In this document: positions 1-12,800 of the stretch, in pieces
Layout: every line of letters begins with the position of its first letter
Numbering within the stretch: the first letter of the stretch is position 1
From: Methylovirgula ligni
Lineage (GTDB): Bacteria > Pseudomonadota > Alphaproteobacteria > Rhizobiales > Beijerinckiaceae
Assembly (NCBI RefSeq): GCF_004135935.1
Contig: NZ_CP025086.1
Span: 124,001-188,000, forward strand
Direction: 5' to 3'
Length of the DNA: 64,000 bases
Made by a program: the position numbers and the translations under genes
The notes under the pieces: model-generated
The model's input: the letters and a program-made list of their open reading frames with translations, nothing else
What the model was told of the DNA's origin: nothing
The model's database searches: none

Positions 1-1303
1 GGACGAGATGACGCAGCTCCAGGATGAGATTGAGGCGCAGGGCCTTTGGGATCTCGACAGCCAGGTCGAGCAGGCGATGGACGCGCTCGGCTGCCCGCCA
101 GACGACTGGCCGGTCGACAAGCTGTCGGGCGGCGAGCGCCGCCGTGTCGCGCTCTGCCGGCTGCTGCTCGAAAAGCCCGACCTGCTGCTGCTCGACGAAC
201 CGACCAACCATCTCGACGCCGAGACGGTCAACTGGCTCGAAGGCCATTTGCGGACCTATCCCGGCGCCATCCTGATCGTCACCCACGATCGCTATTTTCT
301 CGACAATGTGACGGGCTGGATTCTCGAACTCGACCGCGGCCGCGGTATCCCGCACGAAGGCAATTATACCAGCTACCTCAAGCAGAAGGCCAAACGCCTC
401 GCGCTCGAGAAGAGCGAAGACGCTTCGCGCCAACGCCAGATTGAGCAGGAGGCCGAATGGATGGGAGCCTCGCCCAAGGCGCGGCAGGCCAAGTCCAAGG
501 CGCGCATACAGCGCTACCAGGATCTCGTCGACAAGCAGGCGGACCGCGTGCCCTCGGCGACGCAGATCGTCATCCCGGTCGCCGAGCGTCTCGGCAACAC
601 CGTCGTTGATTTCACCGATCTCTCCAAGGGTTTCAGCGACAAGCTGCTCATCGACGACCTCACCTTCAAGCTGCCGCCCGGTGGTATCGTCGGGGTGATC
701 GGCCCGAATGGCGCCGGCAAGACGACCCTGTTTCGCATGATCACCGGGCAAGAGAAGCCCGACAAAGGCTCGATCACGGTCGGCGAGAGCGTCAAGCTCG
801 GCTACGTCGATCAGTCGCGCGATGCGCTCGATCCCAAGAAAAACGTCTGGGAAGAGATTTCGGGCGGCCAGGAGGTGATCTATCTCGGCAAGCGCGAGAT
901 CAACTCCCGCGCCTATACTGGCGCCTTCAACTTCAAGGGGACCGACCAGCAGAAGAAGGTCGGCCAGCTCTCGGGCGGCGAGCGCAACCGCGTGCATCTC
1001 GCCAAGATGCTGAAGTCAGGCGCCAATCTGCTGCTGCTCGATGAGCCGACCAACGATCTCGATGTCGAGACGCTACGCGCACTTGAGGACGCGCTGACCG
1101 ACTATGCCGGCTGCGCCGTCATCATCTCGCATGATCGTTTCTTTCTGGACCGGATCGCGACGCATATGCTCGCCTTCGAGGGCGACAGCCATGTCGAATG
1201 GTTTGAAGGCAATTTCGCGGATTACGAGGAAGACAAGAAGCGCCGTCTCGGCGTGACGGAACTCGTTCCGCACCGCATGAAATACAAGAAATTTTCGAGG
1301 TAG
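1..1303 (+). CDS. ettA: Energy-dependent translational throttle protein EttA (ABC-F ATPase), 5' truncated
   Basis: ABC-F family ATPase without membrane domains; in characterised relatives it binds the ribosomal E site and gates translation elongation by ATP/ADP ratio. The reading frame is open to the window's left edge, so the start and the first Walker A motif lie outside; about 433 of roughly 550 usual residues are visible. Seen: first ABC signature [13 protein letters not shown] followed by [12 protein letters not shown], a basic linker rich in Arg/Lys/Gln, second Walker [10 protein letters not shown], second signature [13 protein letters not shown] and Walker [13 protein letters not shown], each followed by an H-loop (THDR, SHDR). 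The Met codon at position 8 is internal, not the start. It converges with the YbjQ-like gene downstream. The EttA subgroup rather than another ABC-F is judged from overall resemblance. Confidence 0.93.
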   Translation, partial: DEMTQLQDEIEAQGLWDLDSQVEQAMDALGCPPDDWPVDKLSGGERRRVALCRLLLEKPDLLLLDEPTNHLDAETVNWLEGHLRTYPGAILIVTHDRYFLDNVTGWILELDRGRGIPHEGNYTSYLKQKAKRLALEKSEDASRQRQIEQEAEWMGASPKARQAKSKARIQRYQDLVDKQADRVPSATQIVIPVAERLGNTVVDFTDLSKGFSDKLLIDDLTFKLPPGGIVGVIGPNGAGKTTLFRMITGQEKPDKGSITVGESVKLGYVDQSRDALDPKKNVWEEISGGQEVIYLGKREINSRAYTGAFNFKGTDQQKKVGQLSGGERNRVHLAKMLKSGANLLLLDEPTNDLDVETLRALEDALTDYAGCAVIISHDRFFLDRIATHMLAFEGDSHVEWFEGNFADYEEDKKRRLGVTELVPHRMKYKKFSR

Positions 1304-1343
1304 GAAGGCGGCTTTCCGCTGTCAGTGCGCGGACCAAAACGAC

Positions 1344-1373
1344 GAAGCAATCCGCATAAAACTGGATTGCTTC
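1344..1373. repeat. Palindromic intergenic repeat unit (GAAGCAATCC stem)
   Basis: A perfect 10-bp inverted repeat (GAAGCAATCC / GGATTGCTTC) with a 10-base loop. No T run follows it, so it is not an obvious intrinsic terminator. From memory, palindromes with a GAAGCAATCCAG-type stem are common dispersed intergenic elements in Bradyrhizobium, Methylobacterium and relatives. I see only this copy here. Confidence 0.5.
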
Positions 1374-1389
1374 ATGTCGCTGGGATGAC

Positions 1390-1411
1390 GGGCCGGCACA
1401 GGTGCCGGCCC
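1390..1411. terminator. GC-rich hairpin between convergent genes
   Basis: GGGCCGGCAC and GTGCCGGCCC form a near-contiguous 9-10 bp stem exactly between the 3' ends of ettA (+) and the YbjQ-like gene (-). No T tract is present on either strand, so efficient intrinsic termination is uncertain; a bidirectional terminator role is inferred from position. Confidence 0.4.
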
Positions 1412-1422
1412 AACGTCAATGT

Positions 1423-1710
1423 TTACGAGGCCCGCATCAATTTCACGGCGAGGCCGGTGACCTTGACCCTTTGAAGGGTCGCCGCGCCGGGCAGGTCGCC
1501 GTCGTCGGCATGATCGACGCCGTAATCGACTTCGATGATCGCGTCGGCGTCGCAGTCTTCCGCGACATCGACCAGGTTCTCAAGCGCCTTGGCCTTGTAG
1601 AAGTCTTGTGTCACCGCCGAGCGCCGGCCGTGCCAACCCGAAGCGGCTTGAATGCGGCCGATCGGCACCACCTTCACTCCGTCGATTTCGTTATCGTAGA
1701 TGATCCGCAT
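1423..1710 (-). CDS. YbjQ/UPF0145-like (DUF74) heavy-metal-binding-domain protein
   Basis: A 95-residue soluble protein with no signal peptide. The pattern of an N-terminal strand ending VVPIGRIQAASG, a middle helix with ARALG-like ALENLVDVAEDCDADAI followed by an acidic strand, and a C-terminal VKVTGLAVKL resembles the YbjQ/DUF74 fold, which forms pentameric rings of unknown function. Length is slightly short of the usual 100-110 residues. It is a single gene, convergent with ettA. Resemblance is by eye only and could be a different small alpha/beta family. Confidence 0.55.
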   Translation of the reverse strand: MRIIYDNEIDGVKVVPIGRIQAASGWHGRRSAVTQDFYKAKALENLVDVAEDCDADAIIEVDYGVDHADDGDLPGAATLQRVKVTGLAVKLMRAS

Positions 1711-2260
1711 AATTCATTCCGTCCTTCATTCACTTTGATGCCGAACATCCGCCCGTTCATGCACCGAAGCTGTCTTTTTCTTACGATCCCTTAGGGGCTT
1801 CTCCCTGGCGCGCGATCTGAGTTTTCTTTGGTCCGCACCGACCGCTGTATCCTCTCACCATGCCCGCGTTACGGGGCGCAAAGAGGGAGAGAATGTGGCT
1901 TTCATCGGTGCGTCACGGCTCTCACGACGACTATGCGTTCACAACGCATTAAAACTTCGTTTCGAATCGCACGCTTTGCACTGATTCGCTGCGCTTGAAT
2001 TTCCCGCACGCAGTTAACGAAAGCCATATGAAAGTCGGCCACCTCTTGTGTTTATCGACGCCTGTGTTCTTTGCGCCATGCAGGAACCATGCAAGGCGCG
2101 CAGCCCGGTGGATATTTGTCTCGCCTCCGTAATGCGGAAGTACATGGTCCGCATGACACCTCTGCATTTAACGCGGTGAAGCTGAACACCACCCGAATGC
2201 AATCGGGCGAAAAAGTGGAAACGCGCGGCGAAGCGGCCCTTAGATGCCCCCGAATTTTAC
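1711..2260. other. 550-bp intergenic stretch without a clear gene
   Basis: No ORF with recognisable homology. It holds upstream sequence of the YbjQ-like gene, a 19-codon ORF at 1893-1952 preceded by a good Shine-Dalgarno (GAGGGAGAG), and a short hairpin ATGCGTT-CAC-AACGCAT at 1933-1949 that overlaps the end of that ORF. I do not see a SAM-II or cobalamin riboswitch-like pattern here. Confidence 0.5.
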
Positions 2261-2289
2261 TTTACAATATAAACATATCTTTATATGAT
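2261..2289 (+). promoter_or_regulatory. Sigma-70 promoter of the arsR-metF-metH operon
   Basis: TTTACA (2261-2266), a 17-bp spacer, and TATGAT (2284-2289). Each hexamer differs by one base from consensus. The predicted start of transcription is near 2296, about 15 bases before the chosen ATG at 2311. The spacer is occupied by the operator-like palindrome at 2267-2286. Confidence 0.7.
2267..2286. promoter_or_regulatory. SahR-like operator palindrome inside the met promoter
   Basis: ATATAAACATATCTTTATAT is a 20-bp inverted repeat with one mismatched pair (C8/C13). It fills the promoter spacer and overlaps the -10 element, so a bound repressor would block RNA polymerase. The next gene encodes an ArsR-type DNA-binding domain fused to a methyltransferase. 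ArsR-type SahR regulators of methionine-cycle genes bind AT-rich palindromes of this style. Assignment is by position and symmetry. Confidence 0.65.
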
Positions 2290-2310
2290 TTATGAAACTT
2301 GAGAGCAGCG

Positions 2311-3318
2311 ATGGCCTCTGAGACGACCTCTTTCGAAACCTTGCTCGACGCGCTCGCCGCGGCGGGAGAGCCGACACGGCTGCGCCTGCTCGCCCTGCTC
2401 GCCGAGGCGGAACTGACGGTCACCGAGCTCGTCACCATCCTCGGCCAGTCGCAGCCGCGCATCTCGCGTCATCTCAAACTGCTGCTGGAGGGCGGGCTGG
2501 TCGAGCGCCATCGCGAGGGGGCCTGGGTCTTCTTTCTGGCCGCGAGCACGGGGCCGATTGCCAAATTGCTGAGCAATATCCTCGCGACTCTCGCCCCACA
2601 GGATACCGCCCGCCAGGCGGATCGCGACCGGCTCGCCGAGGTTCGCCGCGCTCGCGTCGAGCAGGCCGCCCGCTATTTCGCCGCCCATGCGGCGGACTGG
2701 GACAAGCTTCGCGCCCTGCATATCCGCGAGGAGCGGGTCGAAACTGCCGTTACGGAGCTCATCGGCCGGGCGCCGCTGAACGCCGTTCTCGATCTTGGCA
2801 CCGGGACGGGCCGGATGCTCGAACTCGTCGCACCGCGCGCCGAACGCGCCGTCGGTATCGACCAATCGCCGCAAATGCTGGCCCTCGCCCGCGCCCGGAT
2901 CGAGAAAGCCGGACTGCGCAACGTCCAGCTCCGCCAGGGGGACATCTATGCCCTGCCCGTCGAGCATAGCTGCTATGATCTCGTCATCATCCACCAGGTC
3001 CTGCATTACCTCGACGATCCCGCCCGCGCCGTGCGTGAGGCGGCGCGGGCGCTCCGCCCCTCCGGCCGCCTGCTGATCGTCGATTTCGCCCCGCATGAGG
3101 AAGAGAGCCTGCGCACGCAGCACGCGCACCGCCGCCTCGGCTTCTCTGGCGAGGAGATCGCTGGCTTGATGGAAGAAGCCGGCCTTGACGTGATCGGCCG
3201 GCGTGATCTCGTTCCCAGCAAGAAGGACGGCGGCAAGCTGACCGTCTCCCTCTGGCTCGGCCGCGACCGCCGCGTCATCGCCGATCCAATCCCCCTCACC
3301 AATCGCGAGTTTGCCTGA
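2311..3318 (+). CDS. ArsR-family regulator fused to a SAM-dependent methyltransferase domain (SahR-like)
   Basis: 335 residues. The N-terminal 95 or so residues form an ArsR winged helix (GEPTRLRLLALLAEAELTV, then SQPRISRHLKLL as recognition helix). The C-terminal half is a class I methyltransferase with motif I VLDLGTGTGRML, acidic motif VGIDQS and the post-motif LRPSGRLLIVDF. Start chosen at ATG 2311 (GAGAG upstream at 2301-2305) rather than TTG 2299, which lies almost at the predicted transcription start. The stop overlaps the metF ATG by one base, so the two are translationally coupled. Inferred role: autoregulated repressor of methionine-cycle genes sensing SAH or SAM through the C-terminal domain. 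Whether that domain still methylates anything cannot be told. Confidence 0.88.
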   Translation: MASETTSFETLLDALAAAGEPTRLRLLALLAEAELTVTELVTILGQSQPRISRHLKLLLEGGLVERHREGAWVFFLAASTGPIAKLLSNILATLAPQDTARQADRDRLAEVRRARVEQAARYFAAHAADWDKLRALHIREERVETAVTELIGRAPLNAVLDLGTGTGRMLELVAPRAERAVGIDQSPQMLALARARIEKAGLRNVQLRQGDIYALPVEHSCYDLVIIHQVLHYLDDPARAVREAARALRPSGRLLIVDFAPHEEESLRTQHAHRRLGFSGEEIAGLMEEAGLDVIGRRDLVPSKKDGGKLTVSLWLGRDRRVIADPIPLTNREFA

Positions 3319-4238
3319 TGGCCCTGGCCGATTTCTCCGAACCTCAGCCGCGCGCCAGCCGCCGGATCTGCTCGGGAATCAATGTCTCGTTTGAATTCTT
3401 TCCGCCGCAGACGGAGGAGATGGAGCGAACCCTGTGGAACTCGATCGAGCGGCTCGCGCCACTCGCACCCGAATTCGTCTCGGTCACCTATGGCGCCGGC
3501 GGAGCGACGCGCGAGCGCACCCACGCGACGGTCGCCCGCCTCGCCGGCGAAACAGCGATCAAGCCTGCTGCCCATCTCACCTGCGTCGGCGCGACATGCG
3601 CGGAGGTCGATGAGATCGCCCGCGCCTATTGGGAGATCGGCGTGCGCCACATCGTGGCGCTGCGGGGTGACCCGCCGGGTGGGGTCGTCGGCCGCTTCCA
3701 CCCGCATCCCGGCGGCTATGCCAATTCCACCGCACTCGTCACCGGGCTGAAACGGCTCGCCGATTTCGAGATTACCGTCTCGGCCTACCCGGAAGGCCAT
3801 CCCGAAAGTGCCTCGGTCGATCAGGACATCGATGTGCTGAAAGCCAAGATCGACGCGGGCGCGACCCGTGCCATCACCCAGTTCTTCTTCGAGAACGAGG
3901 TCTATTTCCGCTTTCTCGACAAGGTGCGCGACCGAGGCATCGAGATTCCGATCATCCCGGGGATCGTGCCGGTGCAGAATTTCCGCCAGACGGCACGCTT
4001 TGCCGAGAGGGCCGGAGCCACGGTACCGGGGTGGCTCGCCGAGCGCTTCGAGGGGCTCGATGACGACCCGACGACGCGGCGGCTGATCGCCGCGACCGTC
4101 GCCGCCGAACAGGTTTTCGACCTCGTTGACGCGGGCATCGACCATTTCCATTTCTACACAATGAACCGCGCCGATCTCGTCTATGCCATCTGCCATTTGC
4201 TCGGCCTGAGACCCACGGCCGAGACGAAAGTCGTCTGA
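3318..4238 (+). CDS. metF: 5,10-methylenetetrahydrofolate reductase
   Basis: 306-residue TIM-barrel flavoprotein that reduces methylene-THF to methyl-THF, the methyl donor for MetH. Recognised by N-terminal SFEFFPP with the conserved Glu, VTYGAGG, the substrate loop ALRGDPP, the ITQFFFENEVYFRFLDKVR segment and the closing GIDHFHFYTMNR. Length fits bacterial MetF. The first roughly 20 residues before SFEFFPP are slightly longer than in E. coli. It is cotranscribed with the upstream regulator (1-base overlap) and abuts metH (ATG directly after the TGA). Confidence 0.95.
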   Translation: MALADFSEPQPRASRRICSGINVSFEFFPPQTEEMERTLWNSIERLAPLAPEFVSVTYGAGGATRERTHATVARLAGETAIKPAAHLTCVGATCAEVDEIARAYWEIGVRHIVALRGDPPGGVVGRFHPHPGGYANSTALVTGLKRLADFEITVSAYPEGHPESASVDQDIDVLKAKIDAGATRAITQFFFENEVYFRFLDKVRDRGIEIPIIPGIVPVQNFRQTARFAERAGATVPGWLAERFEGLDDDPTTRRLIAATVAAEQVFDLVDAGIDHFHFYTMNRADLVYAICHLLGLRPTAETKVV

Positions 4239-7958
<3,720 letters not shown>

Positions 7959-8011
7959 TCTGGCACGAGATTGGAATAGCAGCAGCGGGACAGTTCACAG
8001 GAGGCCCGTGC

Positions 8012-8242
8012 GTGCCGCTCTACAGCTACCATTGTTCGAAATGCGACAAGGATTTTGAGCTGCTGGTGCGTTCCAGCGACACGCCCGCCTGCCCCACCTG
8101 CGGCAATATCGAGATCGCGCAGCAGGTCTCCTTCGTGGCGCCGGAGAACAAAAGCCGCGCCTTCCTGCGCGGGGCGCGCGACCAGGCGGCGCGCGAGGGC
8201 CATCTGAGCAATTTCAGCCGCTCCGAGCGTGGCGGGAGCTAA
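8012..8242 (+). CDS. FmdB-family zinc-ribbon protein
   Basis: 76 residues. A small putative regulatory protein with a zinc ribbon (CSKC and CPTC) starting PLYSYHC, typical of FmdB/CxxC_CxxC_SSSS proteins whose function is poorly known. The longest ORF starts earlier, inside metH, but GTG at 8012 is preceded by a perfect AGGAGG (7999-8004) at 7 bases and gives the family's usual N terminus. The stop codon overlaps the stop of the convergent amidase gene. Confidence 0.85.
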   Translation: MPLYSYHCSKCDKDFELLVRSSDTPACPTCGNIEIAQQVSFVAPENKSRAFLRGARDQAAREGHLSNFSRSERGGS

Positions 8243-8985
8243 CTCGACGCCAGCAAATCCTGCAGAGTCTTCAGCGTCGAAAGATCGGCTTTGCCGTCGA
8301 TTCGCGCGGGCCGGAAATGGCGCTGGAAGGCAATCACCACTTTCTCGGTCTGATCGTCATAGACCCCCGTGACGTCGAGTCCGTAACCATAGGCCACGAG
8401 TTTGCGCTGAAGGTTCCAGACTTCCGCGCCTTCGTCGCCCAAGCTCAAGCCCGCATCGGGGCCCAGCGGATGCGGCGGCACATAATGGCCGACCCCGGCC
8501 GACGCGAGCTTCGCCCACGGAAAAAGCTCACCCGGATCGGCTTTGCGCTCCGGTGCAATGTCCGAATGCGCGAGAATGTCTTGCGGCGGAATCCCATACC
8601 GCTGCGCGATGTCCCGGCAAAGCGCGATGACGGCTTCGATCTGCGCATCGGGAAACGCCGGGTTCCCGAAATCATGGCCGCCATTGACGATCTCGATGCC
8701 GATCGAAGCGGAATTCATGTCGGTCTCGCCGGCCCAAGAACTTTTACCGGCGTGCCAGGCGCGGCGGGCCTCGGGCACGAGCTGAAATATCCGCCCGTCT
8801 TCCTCGACGACATAATGCGCTGAAACTTCCGACGCCGGATCGCGCAAGCGCTCCAGAGCCGCGGCGCCCGTCTTCATGCCGGTGTAGTGCAGGATGATCG
8901 CGCGCGGCACCTGCTCGTCCCTGTCGCCATGGTTCGGCGAGGGATGCGCGACGGCCAAGGGACTGTCAGGCGCGAAATCTTGCAT
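8239..8985 (-). CDS. N-acetylmuramoyl-L-alanine amidase (AmpD/AmiD type) with peptidoglycan-binding domain
   Basis: 248 residues. An Amidase_2 domain (roughly residues 25-165) has the zinc-binding histidines in ILHYTG and LAHSDIAPERKADPGE, and the GIEIVNGG core strand. A C-terminal PG_binding_1 domain spans about residues 175-245 (LQRKLVAYGYG, FQRHFRP). It cleaves the amide between MurNAc and L-Ala, in anhydro-muropeptide recycling or turnover. No signal peptide is evident, which favours a cytoplasmic AmpD-like role, although the peptidoglycan-binding domain is more AmiD-like. Convergent with fmdB, with overlapping stop codons. Confidence 0.9.
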   Translation of the reverse strand: MQDFAPDSPLAVAHPSPNHGDRDEQVPRAIILHYTGMKTGAAALERLRDPASEVSAHYVVEEDGRIFQLVPEARRAWHAGKSSWAGETDMNSASIGIEIVNGGHDFGNPAFPDAQIEAVIALCRDIAQRYGIPPQDILAHSDIAPERKADPGELFPWAKLASAGVGHYVPPHPLGPDAGLSLGDEGAEVWNLQRKLVAYGYGLDVTGVYDDQTEKVVIAFQRHFRPARIDGKADLSTLKTLQDLLASS

Positions 8986-9003
8986 GAGGTTGGGCCGCGC
9001 CGA

Positions 9004-9327
9004 TCAATATCCGTAATACGCCACGCAGATCGGGCGCCCATAGACATCATAGCCCCAATGTGCGCAGCGCGGCGGTGGCGGCGGATAATAGCCCGGCGGC
9101 GGTGGCGGCGGCGGTCGCGTGTTGGCGCCCACAATCGCACCGGTCGCGGCGCCCAGGACGCCGCCCGCGAGAGCCGCGCCCGGCGACCCCCCGGCCGCCG
9201 CGCCGAGCGCCAATCCGGTCGCTCCGCCGATCGCCGCACCCGATGTCGCGCGCTGCTCCGGCGTATAGCCGCAGCCGGAGAGGACAAGACCGAGCATCGC
9301 TATCGAAAGGCCGTTGCGCATCTTCAT
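9004..9327 (-). CDS. Glycine-zipper lipoprotein
   Basis: 107 residues from the ATG at 9327, which has GGAGG upstream (9333-9337). The longer ORF start is not needed. Lipoprotein signal peptide with lipobox LVLSGC, then a glycine-zipper segment rich in GAAIGGATG-type repeats (alternating Gly/Ala every fourth residue), then a Pro-rich tract and a C-terminal CVAYYGY end. Such proteins are outer-membrane anchored in alphaproteobacteria (YMGG/17-kDa-like family); function unknown. Confidence 0.8.
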   Translation of the reverse strand: MKMRNGLSIAMLGLVLSGCGYTPEQRATSGAAIGGATGLALGAAAGGSPGAALAGGVLGAATGAIVGANTRPPPPPPPGYYPPPPPRCAHWGYDVYGRPICVAYYGY

Positions 9328-9431
9328 TTCTGCCTCCACCGCGAAGGAAATGCCTTTTTCAAAGGTGCAGAAATCCCTTAAAATTTTGTCGGGATCGCGG
9401 TGGGCGTGCGGCGCCAATATTCCGCTTCGGT

Positions 9432-9460
9432 TGACGGCAGACCGTCACGCGCCTATCCCG
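9432..9460 (+). promoter_or_regulatory. Promoter of rnpB
   Basis: TTGACG (9432-9437), 17-bp spacer, TATCCC (9455-9460). The predicted start of transcription, about 9466, falls at the 5' strand of the rnpB P1 helix. Confidence 0.5.
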
Positions 9461-9846
9461 AGCCGGCCAGTCGGCTGGATGGCCGCCGCTTTTGCGGAGG
9501 AAAGTCCGGGCTCCATAGAGACACGGTGCCGGATAACGTCCGGCGGGGGTGACCCCAGGGATAGCGCCACAGAAACGAGACCGCCCGCCGGTTCGCCGGC
9601 AGGCAAGGGTGAAACGGTGCGGTAAGAGCGCACCGCGTGGCTGGTAACAGTCGCGGCATGGCAAGCCCCACCGGGAGCAAAACCGAATAGGGGCGCAGGC
9701 GGTCTCGCAAGAGGCCGCAGGGCCGTCTCTGGCCCGCGTCCGGGTAGGTTGCTTGAGACGGTCGGCAACGGCCGTCCCAGAGGAATGGCCATCACGCGCG
9801 CTTCGCGCGCCATACCAAACCCGGCTTATAGGCCGACTGGCAATTT
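9461..9846 (+). ncRNA. rnpB: RNase P RNA, bacterial type A
   Basis: Catalytic RNA of RNase P, which matures tRNA 5' ends. Helix P1 is perfect: GCCAGTCGGC (9467-9476) pairs with GCCGACTGGC (9832-9841). The hallmark GAGGAAAGTCCGGGCTC follows at about 9498 (P4/J3-4 region), a GGTAACAG-type segment is in the middle, and AGAGGAATGGCC and ACCAAACCCGGCTTA appear near the 3' end. A T run (9844-9848) directly follows P1. Ends are approximate by a few bases. It converges with the giant coiled-coil gene. Confidence 0.95.
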
Positions 9847-9881
9847 TTACGCGCCATTTTTACGGGCCGTGCGTGGCCGGC

Positions 9882-12800
9882 TTAGTTCAGCCGGCCCGCC
9901 GCGTGCGCAAGCATCGTATAGACCTTGCCCGTCTCCGAGGTGAGATAGGTGCGGGTCAGCGTGTCGTCGCGATCGTCGCGGCTGACATCGGCAAGCAGGC
10001 GCTCGAATTCCTGGATATAGCGATCGACCGTGATGCGGAATTCGCTGTCGCCACGATAGCGGCGGCGGATTTCCTCGAAGGTCTGCGCGCCGCGGCCGAT
10101 GTAGATGCCGCGCGCGAAGGCTCCGCTCTCGCCGCTGCGATAGCGATCCCATGCCTCGGCGATCGCCGCGTGATCGACCATCCGCGCGATATCGTGGGAG
10201 ATCGTCTCCAGCGGCTCCGAGGCCGCGGCGGCGCGCCCGATCGCGGGCAGGCCACGCGGCGGCGACGGCTCTTCCGGCTGGAACGGCCGGCGCGGCGTCT
10301 GCTGATCCTCGCGCGAGGCGCGGGCCAGCAGATCGGACAGCCAGCCAGGGCTACGGTCGGCGGCCGCGGGACGCGGTGGTGCCGCCGGCGCCGGTGCCGG
10401 GCGTGCCGCACGCGGCGGCTCGGACCGTGCGGGCTCCAGCCGTCGCGCGGGTGCGGCCTCACGCGGGGCGGTCACCGGGTCCGAAAGATCGTAGGAATGC
10501 CCGGAACGCGCGACGATATCCGTCAGCTCGTTGAGCGCCTTGATCTGATCGGCGACGGCCCGGCGCATTGCTGCGGTTTGCTCGGCCGTCTCCTGCGGCA
10601 GGCCGACGGCGTTGCGGCGGACTTCCTCGCGGGTCGTCTCCAGCTCGCGCTGGATCTCGCGGGCAATGCCGCGCATCTCCGCCGCGGCCGTCTGGAACCG
10701 CGCCGTCGATTTGCCGAAGATATCTTCGATCTCGGCGCTCGCCTGCTGATAGGCCGCCTGCAGAAGCTCGGCGGTGCGCTCGCGCTCGCTGCCGATCGAA
10801 GCACGGATATCACTGAATTGCCGTTCCACCTGGCCTGCCGTCATCTGCGATGTATTCGCCAGATATGACCCGATCTCCTCCGCGCGCGCCTCGGCGCGGC
10901 CGAAGGCTTCATCGACGAGAGCCTGGAACGACCCCATCACACCTTCGAATTCCTCGCGCCGGGCCGCAACGGTGGTCAAAAGGCTTTCGATCGCGCCGCG
11001 GCGTTCGTGGAGCGTCCGGTCGAGTTCAACCTGCGAGCGCGACAGATCGGCGGCGGCGGCGGCTAAAGACTGCTGCTGTTGCGCGATAACCTGATAGAGC
11101 GCCTCGGCGCTGCTGATCGTCGAACCGGCATTGGCGCCGAGGCTCTCGATCTGCTCGCCGATGTTGGCGGTCGCCCGTTCGAATTCGGCGATGCGCGCGG
11201 CAAGAGCGATTTCGACACTCGCGAAGCTCGCCTGGGCGCTTTCAACAGTCCGCTGCACGGCGGCGTTCTTCTCATCGAGAGCGCCGATGGCTTCAGTCAT
11301 GCCAGCGCGCACCTGATGATGCGTGGAGACAAGCGAATCGACCGAAGCGCTGGCGCCGGCCGCCAGAGCAGTGTTGAGGCTTTGCGTCGATTGATCGAGC
11401 GTGGCGGCGAGTTCCGCCTGCTTCTGGCCAATCCTTTCGACAAGATCCGAACCCTTCGTGTCGAGGACGGCACGGATGTCGTCGGACCGTGCGCTGAGCG
11501 TGTCGTGCAAATTGCCGCCGCGCTCGTCGAGCGTGGCCTGCAGCTCGACCAGGCGCCCCGCCAAAGTCGAGCCGATCTCGTTGACGCGGCCCGCAAGGAC
11601 CCCGCCGATCTCGGCGATACGGCCGGCGAGCGTGGTGTCCAGATCTTGCGAGGCCTGGCCAAGCAGACTGCGCAGCGCATCGGCACGGCCACTCAGCAGA
11701 CCTTCGAGCTGGCCCGATTCGTGGTCGAGCGCGGCGCTGATCGAGCCGGTGTGGTGGGCAAGCGTCTGGTCGATCTCCTGCGCCCGCGCCGCCAGATTGT
11801 CGGAGAGCTCGCGCCCCCGCTGGTCGAGGTCACTGGTGACGAGATCGAGCCGGCCGACGATCTGCTCCTCGAAGCGGGCGATGCGGCTATCAAGCGTATC
11901 GGCGATCTCGCTGGCGCGAACGCCCAGCACCTCGTTCACGTCCTGCGCCTGATCGGACAAGGTCTGCGCGATCTCGATCGCGCGGCCGCCCAGCAGACGG
12001 TTGACCTCGTCGGCCTTGACCGAGAGAGTCTGCGCGATCTCCGTGGCACGCGCCCCCAGCACTTGATCGACCTCATCGGCTTTGGCCGACAGCAGCAGTG
12101 CAATTTCCGCCGCCCGGCCTGCCAGAGAGGCGTTGATTTCGCCGGCACGCGCATCGAAGGTCGTATTGATCTCGTTGGTCTGACTGCTCAGGACCGCGCT
12201 GATTTCCTCCGCGCGATTTGCCAGCAAATCGCCGATGCCGGCGGTGCTCGCGCTCAGTAAATGATGCGCTTCGCCGGCCTTTTCGGCGAAATTCTCGGTA
12301 AAGGCCGCGACCTGCTGCGCCAGATCGGCATTGATCGCTTCGGCGCGCGCCTCGAGCGCCTGCGTAACTTCGCGATTGCCATCGCTCAGCACGCGGGCGA
12401 TTTCGAGCGTCCGTGCGGCAAGCGTCTCGTGCAGCGTGCGGGCACGTCCATCAAGCGCATTGTCGATCCGGCCAAGCAGCCCTTCCAGCGAATCGGCGAC
12501 CTGCTGCGCCCGTGCGGAGGCGCGATCGTCCAGATTCTGCGCCTGCTCGGCGAAGACCGCGACGGTATGATCGTTGTGCTCGGAGAGCTTGCGGTCGAGT
12601 TCGCCGCCCTGGTTGTCGAGCACGCCCTGCAATGTCTCGAAATGCGAGGAGAGCCGAGCCGCGAGCGCATCGGCGCTTTCGCCAAGCCGCTCGGCGATCT
12701 CGTTACCGTGGCCGGAAATGGCATCCTCGAACCGCGCGAGCCGCTCGGACAAAGTCTCGTTGATACGCTCGCCATGCGTCGCGATGGCGCCGATGGCATC

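Noticed and set aside
9875-9896. Hairpin GGCCGGC/GCCGGCC at the stop of the GPR-like gene as terminator
   Set aside because: It includes the stop codon in its loop and has no T tract on the minus strand, so evidence for termination is weak.
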